Source of the DNA: BOG-908 sp963848205 | GTDB taxonomy: Bacteria; Pseudomonadota; Alphaproteobacteria; Acetobacterales; Acetobacteraceae | Direction: 5' to 3' | Assembly (NCBI GenBank): GCA_963848205.1 | Contig: CAWKCV010000005.1 | Coordinates: 496,001-560,000, forward strand | DNA length: 64,000 nt | Shown: positions 1 through 9,514 of the stretch, piece after piece | Layout of the letters: every line of letters starts with the position of its first letter | How positions within the stretch are numbered: the stretch's first letter is position 1 | The notes under the pieces: generated by a model | Databases searched by the model: none | The model's input: only the letters and a program-made list of their open reading frames with translations | Told to the model about the DNA's origin: nothing | Position numbers and translations under genes: made by a program

Positions 1-863
1 AGCATCTCGGCCACCGATTGCGCCGAGACGCTGCCGTCGGGCGAACTGCCCTGGCCGCTCCCCTGGGCGATCGCCTGGTCGAGCAGGCTCAGCCCGTCGC
101 GGACCGAGCCATCGGCGGCGCGCGCGATGGCGGCCACCGCCTCGTCCTCGATCGCCACACCCTCGATACGCGCGATCTTGGCGTAGTGCGCGGCCAGCAT
201 GGCGATCGGGATGCGCCGCAGATCGAAGCGCTGGCAGCGGGACAGCACGGTTACCGGCACCTTGCGGATTTCCGTCGTCGCGAAGACGAATTTCACGTGC
301 GGCGGCGGCTCTTCCAGCGTTTTCAGCAGCGCGTTGAATGCGTTGCGCGAGAGCATGTGCACTTCGTCGACGATGAACACCTTGGTGCGCGCCTGCATCG
401 GCCGGAAACGCGTCGCCTCGATGATCTCGCGCACGTCGTCCACACCGGTGCGCGAAGCGGCGTCCATCTCGACGACGTCCGGGTGGCGATCGGCGAGGAT
501 GGCGCGGCAATTGTCGCACACGCCGCACGGGTCGGGCGTGGGCCCGCCGCGTCCGTCAGCGCCCACGCAATTCAGCGCGCGGGCGATGATGCGCGCGGTG
601 GTCGTCTTGCCCACGCCACGTACGCCGGTGAGCATGAAGGCATGTGCAATGCGGTTCAGCGCGAAGGCACTGCGCAGGATACGCACCATCGCATCCTGCC
701 CGATCAGGTCGTCGAACGTCGCCGGCCGGTATTTGCGCGCCAGCACCCGGTAGGGCGTAGGGGCGCTCGCGGTCAGCTTGGTTGGCGGAGAAGGTGCGTC
801 GCCGAACAGGCCGGGCCCGTCCGGCACTGGCGGCAGCAGGTCCTCAAGGGTCTCGTCGGACAT
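1..863 (-). CDS. dnaX: DNA polymerase III subunit gamma/tau, N-terminal part (runs off the left edge)
   Basis: This is the clamp-loader ATPase of DNA polymerase III. The 287 residues visible include a Walker A motif GVRGVGKT at 80-87, four zinc-ligand cysteines (C99, C113, C116, C119), the Walker B variant DEVH at 166-169 and the SRC sensor motif at 208-210. These are in the order expected for DnaX. The start ATG at 863 gives a roughly 35-residue extension before the conserved block that begins YRVLARKYRP. The C-terminal part lies outside the window. The SRP RNA gene lies directly upstream on the same strand, a pairing common in alphaproteobacteria. The frame is open across the whole visible part, so I see no sign of decay. 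Confidence 0.96.
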   Translation of the reverse strand, partial: MSDETLEDLLPPVPDGPGLFGDAPSPPTKLTASAPTPYRVLARKYRPATFDDLIGQDAMVRILRSAFALNRIAHAFMLTGVRGVGKTTTARIIARALNCVGADGRGGPTPDPCGVCDNCRAILADRHPDVVEMDAASRTGVDDVREIIEATRFRPMQARTKVFIVDEVHMLSRNAFNALLKTLEEPPPHVKFVFATTEIRKVPVTVLSRCQRFDLRRIPIAMLAAHYAKIARIEGVAIEDEAVAAIARAADGSVRDGLSLLDQAIAQGSGQGSSPDGSVSAQSVAEM

Positions 864-917
864 GCTGCGTGCGGGCCCAATCGGCGCGAGGCGTGAGGCC
901 GTCGATGCGGCAGGAAA

Positions 918-1019
918 GGTGGGAGGCCAACAAACGACCCGTGCGTTGACCCACTGCGGCTGCTTCCTTCCGGACCTGACCGGGTTGGCAGGGCGCCCGT
1001 CCGCCGCTGACCTCCCACC
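918..1019 (-). ncRNA. ffs: 4.5S signal recognition particle RNA (small bacterial type)
   Basis: On the minus strand the conserved apical domain reads GGTCAGGTCCGGAAGGAAGC followed by AGC, the Ffh-binding hairpin. The two ends pair over nine bases (GGTGGGAGG with CCTCCCACC), giving a rod of about 102 nt, which suits the alphaproteobacterial small SRP RNA. Ends are placed from this terminal helix and may be off by a few bases. The gene lies about 55 nt upstream of dnaX on the same strand. Confidence 0.93.
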
Positions 1020-1285
1020 CGGAATATCGGCCGCGCAGCGATCGGGCGCAAGGGCAGGCCGGGGTGGCACTCGCCCGCCGCTTAGCCGCGCATGGGAGAG
1101 CGCGTTGACGCAAATTCGTCACCGGTTTGAACACAGGCCGCCGTTCGCGTCATGGTAGAGGTTGCTGCCGTCGATTGGCGCGGATTGATCGGGCGTATCT
1201 GTGAGCGTAGCGGGCCGTCCCGGCAGGCCGCGGCGCAGTCAAGGTGAAAGCCGCGCGATGTCCGGTCCCTGTCCCAGCCAGTCAA

Positions 1286-2323
1286 TCAGATGTCGGCGCC
1301 CCGAGCAGCGGAGGCCCCAAAAATATGGGCTTGCTGAATGGCCAGTGCGCAGCGGTCGCCTGCATTCAGCCGGTTCGGGAATGTAGAGACAACTTCCAGC
1401 ATCCGTCCTGCGGCTTCGACCACGTGGTGGAGCACCGGACCGACGGAGCGGACCGAGACCACGCGCGCCTGGCCCGGGCAGGGGAGCAACGCCAGATGAT
1501 GCTGCCGCAACAACGCGACAGCTGGCCCCGGCTGAGCTTCTGTGGCGAACGGTTCGATCGGCATGCCTGTGACGTGCAGCGCGCCGCCGGCAACCACGCC
1601 TTCGAGCCGGATCGTTGGCCCCAGGAACGCGAAGACGAAGGGGTCGGCGGGGTTGGTCTCCAGCTCGGCAGGCGTGCCGATCTGCAGGATGCGGCCGCCG
1701 CGCATCACGGCCACGCGGTCCGCCATTTCCACCGCCTCGGCCTGGTCGTGGGTGATGAACACGCTGGTCAGGCCGAGGCGCGCATGCAGGCCGCGCAGCC
1801 AGCTTCGTATTTCCTTGCGCACCAGTGGATCGAGCGCGCCGAACGGCTCGTCGAGCAGCAGCAGGCGCGGCGACGTGGCCAGGGCGCGGGCCAGCGCCAC
1901 GCGCTGTTGCTGGCCGCCGGAGAGCTGCCCCGGCCGGCGCTGCGCCAGTTCGGGTATCTGCACCAGCTCCAACAGCTCGGCCACGCGAGCGCGCATCTGC
2001 GCCTCTGTGCCTTTACGTTGCACGCGCAGGCCGAAGGCCACGTTCTCGGCCACCGTCATGTGGCGGAAAAGCGCGTAGTTCTGGAACATGAAGCCGATAT
2101 TGCGCCGGCGGGCGGGCACGCCTGCCATATCGCGCCCGTCGATTTCCAGCCGGCCGGTGTAATGCGTCTCCAGCCCCGCCATTACCCGAAGCATGGTGGT
2201 CTTGCCAGCGCCGGAAGGGCCCACCAGGGCCAGGAACTCGCCCGGCCGCACATGAAGATCGACCGCATGCAGGGAGGGCAGGTTGCCGTAACGCTGCGTG
2301 AGGCCGGCCATGGTCACGCTCAT
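1286..2323 (-). CDS. cysA: Sulfate/thiosulfate ABC transporter ATP-binding protein
   Basis: This 345-residue protein is the cytoplasmic ATPase that powers sulfate or thiosulfate import. It has Walker A GPSGAGKT (35-42), the signature LSGGQ (134-138), Walker B LLLLDEP (154-160) and the switch histidine in ITHD (190-193). A C-terminal regulatory region of about 100 residues follows. An open frame continues upstream, but the ATG at 2323 overlaps the cysW stop codon in an ATGA arrangement and begins just before the conserved fold, so I use it. It is the last gene of the four-gene operon. The specificity assignment rests on the neighbouring sulfate-binding protein and permeases. Confidence 0.95.
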   Translation of the reverse strand: MSVTMAGLTQRYGNLPSLHAVDLHVRPGEFLALVGPSGAGKTTMLRVMAGLETHYTGRLEIDGRDMAGVPARRRNIGFMFQNYALFRHMTVAENVAFGLRVQRKGTEAQMRARVAELLELVQIPELAQRRPGQLSGGQQQRVALARALATSPRLLLLDEPFGALDPLVRKEIRSWLRGLHARLGLTSVFITHDQAEAVEMADRVAVMRGGRILQIGTPAELETNPADPFVFAFLGPTIRLEGVVAGGALHVTGMPIEPFATEAQPGPAVALLRQHHLALLPCPGQARVVSVRSVGPVLHHVVEAAGRMLEVVSTFPNRLNAGDRCALAIQQAHIFGASAARGADI

Positions 2324-3126
2324 CGCGCGGGCCCGAGATCCGTGCCGAGCCGCCATTCGAGCGCCGCCTTGACCGCCAGCGTGACCAGCGCGAACAGGCC
2401 GAGGCAGGCGGCCATCGCGAAGGCCGCCGCGGATTGGTAGTCGTTGTAGAGCGTCTCGATATGCAGCGGCATCGTCTCGGTGACGCCCGGAATATGGCCG
2501 GAGACGACGGATACCGCGCCGAACTCGCCCATGGCGCGTGCCGTGCACAGCAGCACGCCGGCCAGCAGCGCCCAGGCGATGTCGGGCAAGGTCACGCGGA
2601 AAAAGGTGCTGACGAAGCCGGCGCCGAGCATCGCGGCGGCCTCCTCCTGCGTGCGGCCCTGCGCCTGCATCAGCGGCATGACGGTGCGGGCCACGAAGGG
2701 GAAGGTGACGAAGATGGTGGCGAGCACGATGCCGGGGACTGCGAACACGATCTGCACGTCATGCGCGGCCAGCACGTGGCCGAACCAGCCATTGGCGCCG
2801 AACAGCAGCACCCAGACGAGGCCCGAGATGACCGGTGAGATGGTCAGCGGCAATTCGATCAGCACCAGCAGCGCCCGCTTGGCCGGAAAGTCGAACTTCG
2901 TCAGGCACCAGGCGGCGGCAAGGCCGCACACGGTGTTCAGCGGCACCGCGATGGCGGCCACCAGCAGGGTCAGGCGGATGGCGGCGAGCGCGTCCGGCTC
3001 GGCCAGCGCGTCGCCGGCCGCGGCCAGGCCGTGGCGCAGCGCCTCGGTGAAGACGGTGGCCAGAGGCAGGACGAACAGCACGCCGACGATGACCAGGGCC
3101 GCTGCCAGCAGCAGCGCGCGCGTCAT
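2320..3126 (-). CDS. cysW: Sulfate ABC transporter permease CysW
   Basis: This 268-residue inner-membrane permease has about six hydrophobic segments. It carries the EAA-type loop that contacts the ATPase (EEAAAMLGAG, around residue 160) and the MGEFGAVSVVSG segment typical of CysW. It forms the channel with CysT. It overlaps cysA by 4 nt downstream and cysT by 4 nt upstream, so the operon is probably translationally coupled. Confidence 0.94.
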   Translation of the reverse strand: MTRALLLAAALVIVGVLFVLPLATVFTEALRHGLAAAGDALAEPDALAAIRLTLLVAAIAVPLNTVCGLAAAWCLTKFDFPAKRALLVLIELPLTISPVISGLVWVLLFGANGWFGHVLAAHDVQIVFAVPGIVLATIFVTFPFVARTVMPLMQAQGRTQEEAAAMLGAGFVSTFFRVTLPDIAWALLAGVLLCTARAMGEFGAVSVVSGHIPGVTETMPLHIETLYNDYQSAAAFAMAACLGLFALVTLAVKAALEWRLGTDLGPAR

Positions 3127-3944
3127 AGCCGGGCTTCCAATCGCCGCTGCACCGCCGTGAGCGCACTGAGGACGAGTAGCGCACCCAGCAGCATGGCCAC
3201 GCCGATGCAGGCGGCGCTGGCATAGTCAAACTCCTGCAGCCGGGTGACGATCAGCAGCGGCGCGATTTCGCTGACCATCGGCATGTTGCCGGCAATGAAG
3301 ATGACCGAGCCGTATTCACCCACGCCGCGGGCAAACGCCAGGCCGAAGCTGACGAGCAGGGCAGGCGCCAAGGCCGGCAAAACCACACGCCATAGCGTCT
3401 GGCCCCTGGAGGCGCCGAGTGTCTCGGCTGCCTCCTCCAGCTCCGGCGGCAGTTGGCGCAGCACCGGTTCGGTGGTGCGCACCACGAAGGGGATGGAGAC
3501 GAACAGCAGGGCGACCAGGATGCCAAGCGGGGTATAGGCCACTTTGATGCCGGCCTGCGCCAAGGGATGGCCAAGCAGGCCGTTCGGGCCGAACAGGTCC
3601 GTCAGCGTAATGCCGGCGACCGCGGTGGGCAGGGCGAAAGGCAAATCCACCAGGCTGTCCAGCAGCCTGCGGCCGGGAAAGCGCAGACGCACCAGCACCC
3701 AGGCGAGCAACAGGCCGAGCGGCACGGCAGCGGCGGCGGCCAGCGCCGCACAGCTAAAACTCAGCCGCAGCGCCGCATACACGCGCGGCTGGCCGAGTGC
3801 AGCGGCGATGCCCGCCGGCCCGAGGCTGAGCGCGCGCAGCACCAGGGCGCAGAGCGGCACGGCCACGATCAGCCCGGCCCACCCCAGCGTGACGGCCAGA
3901 GCGGGCCCGAAGCCCGGAAGCGCCGAGCGCGCGTGGGCGGTCAC
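3123..3944 (-). CDS. cysT: Sulfate ABC transporter permease CysT (CysU)
   Basis: This 273-residue inner-membrane permease is the partner of CysW. It has several hydrophobic helices and an EAA loop (EEAAETLGAS, near residue 165). The GVGEYGSVIFIAGNMPM segment is characteristic of CysT. The first segment includes a hydrophobic helix from about residue 14. It overlaps cysW and the binding-protein gene by 4 nt each. The order sbp-cysT-cysW-cysA is the classical one. Confidence 0.94.
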   Translation of the reverse strand: MTAHARSALPGFGPALAVTLGWAGLIVAVPLCALVLRALSLGPAGIAAALGQPRVYAALRLSFSCAALAAAAAVPLGLLLAWVLVRLRFPGRRLLDSLVDLPFALPTAVAGITLTDLFGPNGLLGHPLAQAGIKVAYTPLGILVALLFVSIPFVVRTTEPVLRQLPPELEEAAETLGASRGQTLWRVVLPALAPALLVSFGLAFARGVGEYGSVIFIAGNMPMVSEIAPLLIVTRLQEFDYASAACIGVAMLLGALLVLSALTAVQRRLEARL

Positions 3945-4948
3945 TTCCCCGGCTGGTAGATATGGTCGAACAGCCCGCCATTGCCGAAATGCTTCGGCTG
4001 CACGGTTTTCCAGCCGCCGAGCGTGTCGATGTCGTAAAGGCGCAAGCTGGGGAAGTTCGCTGCATACCGCGCGGCCACGGCCAGGTCTTGCGGACGGAAA
4101 TAATGCCGGGCGCCGATCTCCTGACCCTGCGGCGTGAACAGAAATTTCAGGAAGGCTTCGGCCACCGCCTGGGTGCCGTGCTTGGCGGCGACGCTGTCGA
4201 CCACGGCCACTGGCGGTTCAGCTTTTACGCTGATCGAGGGATAGACGATGTCGAACTGGCCAACGCCGAGGTCGCGTGCCGCGAGCAGCGCCTCGTCCTC
4301 CCAGGCCAGCAGCACGTCTCCGATGCCGCGCTGCACGAAGGTGTTGGTGGCGCCGCGGGAGCCGGAATCCAGGACCGGCACGTGGCCGTACAGCTTGGTG
4401 AGGAAAGCCTGCGCGGTCGCTTCGTTGCCGCCGGGTTGGTGCAGCGCCCACAACCACGCGGCAAGGTAATTCCAGCGCGCCCCGCCGGACGTTTTGGGAT
4501 TTGCGGTAACGACGGAGACGCCGGGTTTGAGCAGGTCCGGCCAGTCGTGCAGACCTTTGGGATTGCCGTGGCGGACCAGGAACACCACCGTGCTGGTGTA
4601 GGGTGTGGCGTTGTTCGGCAGGCGCGTCTGCCAGGATGTCGCCGTCAATCCGTGCGTGGCGATCGCATCGATGTCGCCGCCCAGGCCGAGCGTCACCACG
4701 TCGGCCTGCAAGCCGTCGATCACGGCGCGCGCCTGGGCGCCCGATCCGCCATTGGAGGTCTTGATCGACACCACGCCGTGGCCCTGCGCCGCCCAGGCTT
4801 TGGCGAAGGCGGCGTTGATGTCGCGGTAAAGCTCGCGGGTCGGATCGTAGCTGACATTCAGCAGGGCCTGAGCGGCAGCGCTGCCACCGAGCGATACGAT
4901 CAGGCCGCAGGCCAGCCACATCCGGCGCGGAAGAGACTTGGAGGTCAA
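3941..4948 (-). CDS. sbp: Periplasmic sulfate-binding protein
   Basis: This 335-residue protein is the periplasmic receptor of the sulfate importer. It has a signal peptide ending near AAAQA (residue 27). The sulfate-binding family signature VSYDPTRELY follows at once, and there is an SNGGSGAQ oxyanion-binding segment near residue 65. The start is a TTG at 4948, preceded by AGGAG at a spacing of nine bases. An ATG ten codons further in would shorten the signal peptide n-region and lies far from that ribosome site. It is the first gene of the operon. I see no recognisable regulator site in the 166 bases upstream. CysP (thiosulfate) is the main alternative name. Confidence 0.93.
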   Translation of the reverse strand: MTSKSLPRRMWLACGLIVSLGGSAAAQALLNVSYDPTRELYRDINAAFAKAWAAQGHGVVSIKTSNGGSGAQARAVIDGLQADVVTLGLGGDIDAIATHGLTATSWQTRLPNNATPYTSTVVFLVRHGNPKGLHDWPDLLKPGVSVVTANPKTSGGARWNYLAAWLWALHQPGGNEATAQAFLTKLYGHVPVLDSGSRGATNTFVQRGIGDVLLAWEDEALLAARDLGVGQFDIVYPSISVKAEPPVAVVDSVAAKHGTQAVAEAFLKFLFTPQGQEIGARHYFRPQDLAVAARYAANFPSLRLYDIDTLGGWKTVQPKHFGNGGLFDHIYQPGK

Positions 4949-5114
4949 GGCAGCGTTCTCCTACTTACTTACTAGGATACGTGCCGACTGTAACGATCCG
5001 TGTCAAGAATGCGCGCCCTGCCTGTCACATGTTCAAGCGCACCGTCGGTAGCCGGCGTTTCAGCAAGGGCGGTGTCAGTAAGCGTATTGGCAGCCACCAG
5101 GCCGGCGGCGTCGA

Positions 5115-6762
5115 TCAGCATAGATCGGCGCGAGCATGCGGCTCTCCGAGCGCCTGCGCGTGTGCCCTGGCAACCGCAGCGCGCGCCGCGTCCAAAGAGG
5201 TCGACGCGTTCACAGCATCGGTGAACGAGCCGACGCCATGCGCGAAAGCGTCACTGGCCGAGTCGAATGCAGTCTGCGCCGCTGACCTCAACACGATGGC
5301 CGCGTCATACTGGCTGAGCCCGGTCTGGACCTGATCGTAGGCTACGGCCACTTCTCGCAGGGCCGTCGCGCTGCTGGCTTCGAGCGCGGTTTGTGCCTCG
5401 TTGCGCCGAGACTCTGCCAAGTGCACTTGGTTCTGTCGCAAGCCACCCTGATACAGCGGCCACTCGAACCGCAGGAACAAGCCCGTCTGTGGCTGTGTGA
5501 CGGTTTCGTAGCGTCCGGAGTCGACGGCGATGCGCCCGATATTACCCTGCACGTTGCTGTCGATCAGCAGCTTCGGGCTCATTGCGCCACGTGCCTCGGC
5601 AACCCCGGCCTCGGCCGCGCGCAGACGGGCGAGGCCGGCCAACAGATCCGCTCGCTGCTGCAACGCCTCGGTCATCAGGTGATCGACGGTGCCGACCGTG
5701 GTTCGCGAAAGCGGCCGGTCGAAGCTGTCCTGAACCAGGAGCCGCGTCGCCGCGAGGCCTCGGCCCTCTAGGGCATCGGCCGATGCTTGCAGCCGGCGGG
5801 CGTCGTCCAGACCCTTGCGGATCGCCTCCAATTGGGCGTTCACGCCGTCCAGGGTGAAATACGCCCGGGCCACTTGGAGGATGAGGCGCTGATGCGCGCC
5901 GGTGAACGCCACGTTTGCGGCAAGGGACAATTGTTCCGCGCCCTGCTCCGCCGCCTCTCGCCCGCCACCGAAATCGATGAGCAGGTATTTGATCGCCAGT
6001 TCCGGGATCACCTCCTGCGCGTTGGCTGTGATGTAGCCCTTGCGGACCAGGTTGGTGGGGAACGGCGAGGCGATATGCTGGTAGCCGCCCAGCGCGCTGG
6101 CCGTGATTTCGGGCAGAAAGGCGGCGCGGGCGATCCCGACGCCGATGGCGGCTTGGCGGGCCTGTTCCCAGGCAATGCGGGTTTCGCTGTTCCGGCGCTG
6201 GGCCATGTCGATCAACTCGAGCAGGGAGTAGCGGTGCGCCGGGTCGATGCCGGCCGGTTCGCCAGGCCAGGGAAGCGCCGGGTCACTCGGCACAGAGTAG
6301 CGCCGGGCCGACGCTGCCGCGGGGTTGGCGCAGAAACCGGCGCACGCGACGAGCCGCGCGGCCAGGGCCGCTCGCAGCAGGTCCACAGGGTGGCGGCCAG
6401 TCAACAGATTGCCGATGACGACCAGGCCGACCGGCATGGCCACGACCACCGTCAGCCATAGCAGGGAGTGCAGCAGTGCCTCCTCCGGCGGCAGAGAGAG
6501 CAGCCCAGGCACGCCGAGCTCCGTCGTGTTGCTGATGCCTGAGGCTTGCAGCGCCAAGTATAACGGCAAGCCCGGCGGCGACCGCCGTCTTGACGGTGGA
6601 GGCGCGCTCCCCCCGGGACACGAAGAGGATGACGTAGGCACAAACTCCAGGGTCGGGGACCCTGAACACTTCCGCCAGCGTCACCGCGAGCAGAACGAGC
6701 ACCACCAGGCGCATGGTGTCTGCCAGGCGTCCGGGGCGCGGGCGCAGCTCGCGCTCTGACAT
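5115..6762 (-). pseudogene. Remnant of an efflux operon: FUSC-type inner-membrane protein joined to a TolC-type outer-membrane protein
   Basis: From 6762 the frame encodes a FUSC (aromatic acid exporter) N-terminus beginning MSERELRPRPGRLADTMRLV. Near 6575 homology shifts to another frame, which continues with a later FUSC segment (NTTELGVPGLLSLPPEEALL). That second frame then runs without a stop into a TolC-family protein (SLLELIDMAQRRNSETRIAW onward) to 5115. The C-terminal part of FUSC, any HlyD-type adaptor and the start of TolC are absent. Inside the TolC part the text jumps from ATRLLVQ to DSFDRPLSRT, where family members have a longer first repeat. The TolC end also lacks the usual tail. 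I infer at least three deletions and one frameshift. A translated fusion of 508 residues is possible but unlikely to work. Confidence 0.75.
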
Positions 6763-6823
6763 CCAACAGTTCTTTGCTGAAGCTTACGAAGTTCAGGCAG
6801 GTGATCCTGAGACACCTGATTCT

Positions 6824-6898
6824 TGGCTGGGGCGGGAGGATTCGAACCTCCGCATGGCGGAATCAAAATCCGCTGCCTTACCGCTTGGCGACGCCCCA
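6824..6898 (-). tRNA. tRNA-Gln (anticodon TTG)
   Basis: On the minus strand a 75-nt cloverleaf starts with the acceptor arm TGGGGCG and ends with CGCCCCA, a G discriminator and an encoded CCA. The anticodon stem-loop GCGGATTTTGATTCCGC carries anticodon TTG, and the T arm contains GGTTCGAATCC. It lies just upstream of ispE on the same strand in reverse order, 16 nt past the ispE stop codon. Confidence 0.97.
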
Positions 6899-6914
6899 AA
6901 AACCCTGCTGCTCA

Positions 6915-7793
6915 TTAGGTGTCTGCCGCCTGCTCGTAAAGTGGGCCGGCCCAGCACCACCAGTCGGGCGATGGAAGCTCGCGGGCCGCCTCGCGAGCAT
7001 CGGCGACCGTGGCGAACAAGGCAAAGCAGGTGGCGCCGGAGCCGCTCATCCGGCTAAGCAAGGCGCCGGGCCGGCCGGCCAGCCAGCGTAGCGTCTCGCC
7101 GATCAGCGGACACAGGCCGATCGCCGGCGCTTCCAGGTCGTTGGCGCCTTGTGCGAGGCTGGCGGCGAGAGACGCGGCGTCCGGCCAGGATGGCGGCATG
7201 GCAGCAGGTTGGGAAAACGGCGCGCGACGGGCTTCGAACACGTCGCGGGTGGAGAGGGCCACGCCCGGGTTGACGAGCAGGATGGCGCAATCCGGCATCG
7301 GCGGCACCGGCTGGAGGATTTCGCCGATACCGGACATGAGACGCGGCGCTGGCCGCAGGCACACCGGCACATCGGCGCCGAGCGAGGCTGCGAGTTCGTG
7401 CAAAATCTGCTCCTCAAGCGCGAGATCCCAAAGGCGGTGCAGCACGCGCAGCGTGGCGGCCGCATCGGACGACCCTCCCCCGATCCCTGAGGCGACCGGC
7501 AGGTTTTTGACGAGATGCAGGCTCGCGCGCGCAGGCACGCCGGCTTTGCGGCCCAGCGCGCGTGCAGCCCGCAGCACGAGATTGTCCGCGTCGGGCTCCA
7601 GCGCACCGGCGAAGGGGCCGGACAGCGTGAGCGAAAGATCGGCTCCGTCGTCGCCGGTCGGCTCTCGCGCGGTAATCACATCATGCGCGCCGGCGAACAC
7701 GACGAGGCTATGCAGCAGGTGATAGCCGTCTGCCCGCCGCCCAGTCACATTCAGCGTCAGGTTGAGCTTGGCAGGAGCGCACTCCGTCAGCAT
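6915..7793 (-). CDS. ispE: 4-diphosphocytidyl-2-C-methyl-D-erythritol kinase
   Basis: This GHMP-family kinase phosphorylates CDP-ME at the 2-hydroxyl in the non-mevalonate isoprenoid pathway. At 292 residues it has the usual length. The N-terminus APAKLNLTLNVTGRRADGYH is diagnostic. The ATP-binding loop PVASGIGGGSSDAAA lies near residue 98, and a C-terminal GHMP motif MSGSGATCFALF near residue 245. The gene follows the TPR-protein gene with a 27-nt gap on the same strand, so co-transcription is likely. Confidence 0.97.
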   Translation of the reverse strand: MLTECAPAKLNLTLNVTGRRADGYHLLHSLVVFAGAHDVITAREPTGDDGADLSLTLSGPFAGALEPDADNLVLRAARALGRKAGVPARASLHLVKNLPVASGIGGGSSDAAATLRVLHRLWDLALEEQILHELAASLGADVPVCLRPAPRLMSGIGEILQPVPPMPDCAILLVNPGVALSTRDVFEARRAPFSQPAAMPPSWPDAASLAASLAQGANDLEAPAIGLCPLIGETLRWLAGRPGALLSRMSGSGATCFALFATVADAREAARELPSPDWWCWAGPLYEQAADT

Positions 7794-7820
7794 GGAGGTC
7801 GGCGCGCCAGGCGCGCGGGC

Positions 7821-9434
7821 TTACTTGCCGGCGCTCTTCAACCGTTGCTCGATGCGCGTGCGGTCGTCATCGTCGGGGTTCAGCACGAGCGCACGCCGCC
7901 ACTGGTCTTCCGCCTCCAGATGCCGGCCGGCATCCCAGTAAGCATCGCCCAGATGGCCGGTGATGCTGGGGTCTTCCGGCTCCAGCTCGGCCGCCTTCTC
8001 GAGCAGGCGCAACGCTTCCTTCACCTGGCCCTGGCGCAGCGACACCCAGCCCAGGCTATCGACAATCGCGCCATCGTTCGGACGTGCATGCAGCGCCTTT
8101 TCGATCATCTCGCGCGCTTCCGGCAAATCTTCGCCCCGCTCGGCCATCGCGTAACCGAGGAAATTCAGCACGAACGGCTGGTCGGGCGAGAGTTCGAGCG
8201 CCCGGTTCATGTCGGCCTGAGCGCGCGGCCACAGATGCGCACGCTCAAGCGCCGCGCCACGCGCGTAGAACACCGTCCAGTCGTTAGCGCCGGGATGCCG
8301 CAGCAGCGCGATGCCGCGGTCGTAAGCGTCTATGGCCGCTTGATACTTCTTCTGGTCGGACAGCAGATCGCCAAGCTGGATCAGCGGCTCCGGCTGGCGC
8401 GGAAAGGCGTCTGCGAGGTGATGCAGGGTGTCGGTCGCAGCGTCGATCTGCCCGAGCCGCTCATCGACGATCGCCAGGCGCAGCTTGGCCACCGGCTGAA
8501 GCGGATCGTCGGCCGACACGCCCGCCAATTGCCGCGCCGCCACCGCCCACTGCTTCTGGCTGGTGGCGATCTCTGAGGTCAGCAGATGCGCCTCCGTCAT
8601 CCCCGGCTCGGCAATCAGGGCCACGCGCGCCAGCAATTCGCTCAGCTCGTGGTCCGGCTTGTCGCCCAAGGCGGCGGCGGCCACCTGCACGAAGACCAGC
8701 GCGATGCCGTGCAGCGCGGTCGGCCCATGCGCGTGCGCGAGCGATGCCATCAGCCCCGGCCCGGCAATCGAAAGTTCCGGGCTCGCCTTGATCGCCTCGT
8801 CCAACGTCTTGCGCGCGGCCTGCATGTTGCCGCTGCGCGCCTGCCAGCTCGCGAGCAGCTCGTTGAACTGCAAGCTCGGCTTGATCTGGCCATGCGACAG
8901 ATCGGTGTAGAGGCGCTGTGCCAACCCGTCGCGATGCGCGGCGTCGGCCAGCAACGCCGCGTGCAGCAGCGGTATGGCACCCAGATGGCCGTCGGCCAGC
9001 GCTGGCTGCAGCGTGTCCATCGCCCGGTCGGACAGGCCTTGGGCCTGCTGCGCCCACGCCAGCAGCAGCGGCCGCAAGGCGTCGGTCAGCGTCTGGTGCG
9101 GCAGCTCGGCGATCCCGAGCTCGGCGCTACGCCAGTCACCGTCATGGGCGGACTGTGCGGCGAGGACCAGCTCGGCCAGCGGGTTGCCGGGCAATGCGCG
9201 GGCGAGTTGCCCGATCCGGCTGTCACCGGCCAGCAAGGCCAGGACAAACGCGTCGGTGCGCAACCGCGGATTGCCCGGGTCGGCGGCGAGCGCCTTCTGC
9301 ATGTTGGAGGCAGCCAGCGTCGGGTCGCCGCTATGGGCGGCGAACTGCGAGGCGAGAAAGTCGCCCGGCTTCTGGGCTTGCGCGGCGGAGGCGCAGAGGA
9401 CGAGGGCGAAGGCGGATGCGGCGAGCCTGTTCAT
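7821..9434 (-). CDS. Secreted tetratricopeptide-repeat protein
   Basis: This 537-residue protein starts with a clear signal peptide (MNRLAASAFALVLCASAAQA, cleavage after residue 20). The rest is helical repeat sequence. Well-formed TPR units occur in the C-terminal half, for example around residues 335-370, 395-460 and 465-515. It is probably periplasmic or membrane associated and acts as a scaffold. The partner is not visible. Its place between ETF-QO and ispE is common in Acetobacteraceae as I recall, but no pathway follows from that. Confidence 0.85.
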   Translation of the reverse strand: MNRLAASAFALVLCASAAQAQKPGDFLASQFAAHSGDPTLAASNMQKALAADPGNPRLRTDAFVLALLAGDSRIGQLARALPGNPLAELVLAAQSAHDGDWRSAELGIAELPHQTLTDALRPLLLAWAQQAQGLSDRAMDTLQPALADGHLGAIPLLHAALLADAAHRDGLAQRLYTDLSHGQIKPSLQFNELLASWQARSGNMQAARKTLDEAIKASPELSIAGPGLMASLAHAHGPTALHGIALVFVQVAAAALGDKPDHELSELLARVALIAEPGMTEAHLLTSEIATSQKQWAVAARQLAGVSADDPLQPVAKLRLAIVDERLGQIDAATDTLHHLADAFPRQPEPLIQLGDLLSDQKKYQAAIDAYDRGIALLRHPGANDWTVFYARGAALERAHLWPRAQADMNRALELSPDQPFVLNFLGYAMAERGEDLPEAREMIEKALHARPNDGAIVDSLGWVSLRQGQVKEALRLLEKAAELEPEDPSITGHLGDAYWDAGRHLEAEDQWRRALVLNPDDDDRTRIEQRLKSAGK

Positions 9435-9473
9435 TGGCGGAGCCTACAGCGTGTGCGGGCAGGTGGGAAAGCC

Positions 9474-9505
9474 AAGGCCTTCCTTTCTTCAGAAAAGAAG
9501 GCCTT
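9474..9505 (+). repeat. Dispersed palindromic repeat, copy 1
   Basis: The stem is AAGGCCTTC with GAAGGCCTT around an A/T-rich centre. It lies just past the stop codon of the ETF-QO gene and upstream of the TPR gene. It is the right-hand part of the repeat family; the left box CGCGACAGC is not present here. Confidence 0.75.
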
Positions 9506-9514
9506 GCCTCACCC

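Noticed and set aside
1020..1285. Promoter of the SRP RNA gene
   Set aside because: The region contains TTGCGT-like hexamers on the minus strand but no pair with proper spacing that I could defend.
1244..4975. Long open frames on the plus strand opposite the sulfate operon (for example 1244-2440 and 3962-4975)
   Set aside because: They are antisense frames created by GC-rich codon bias; their translations are rich in Arg, His and Gly and show no domain, while the minus strand encodes well-known proteins.
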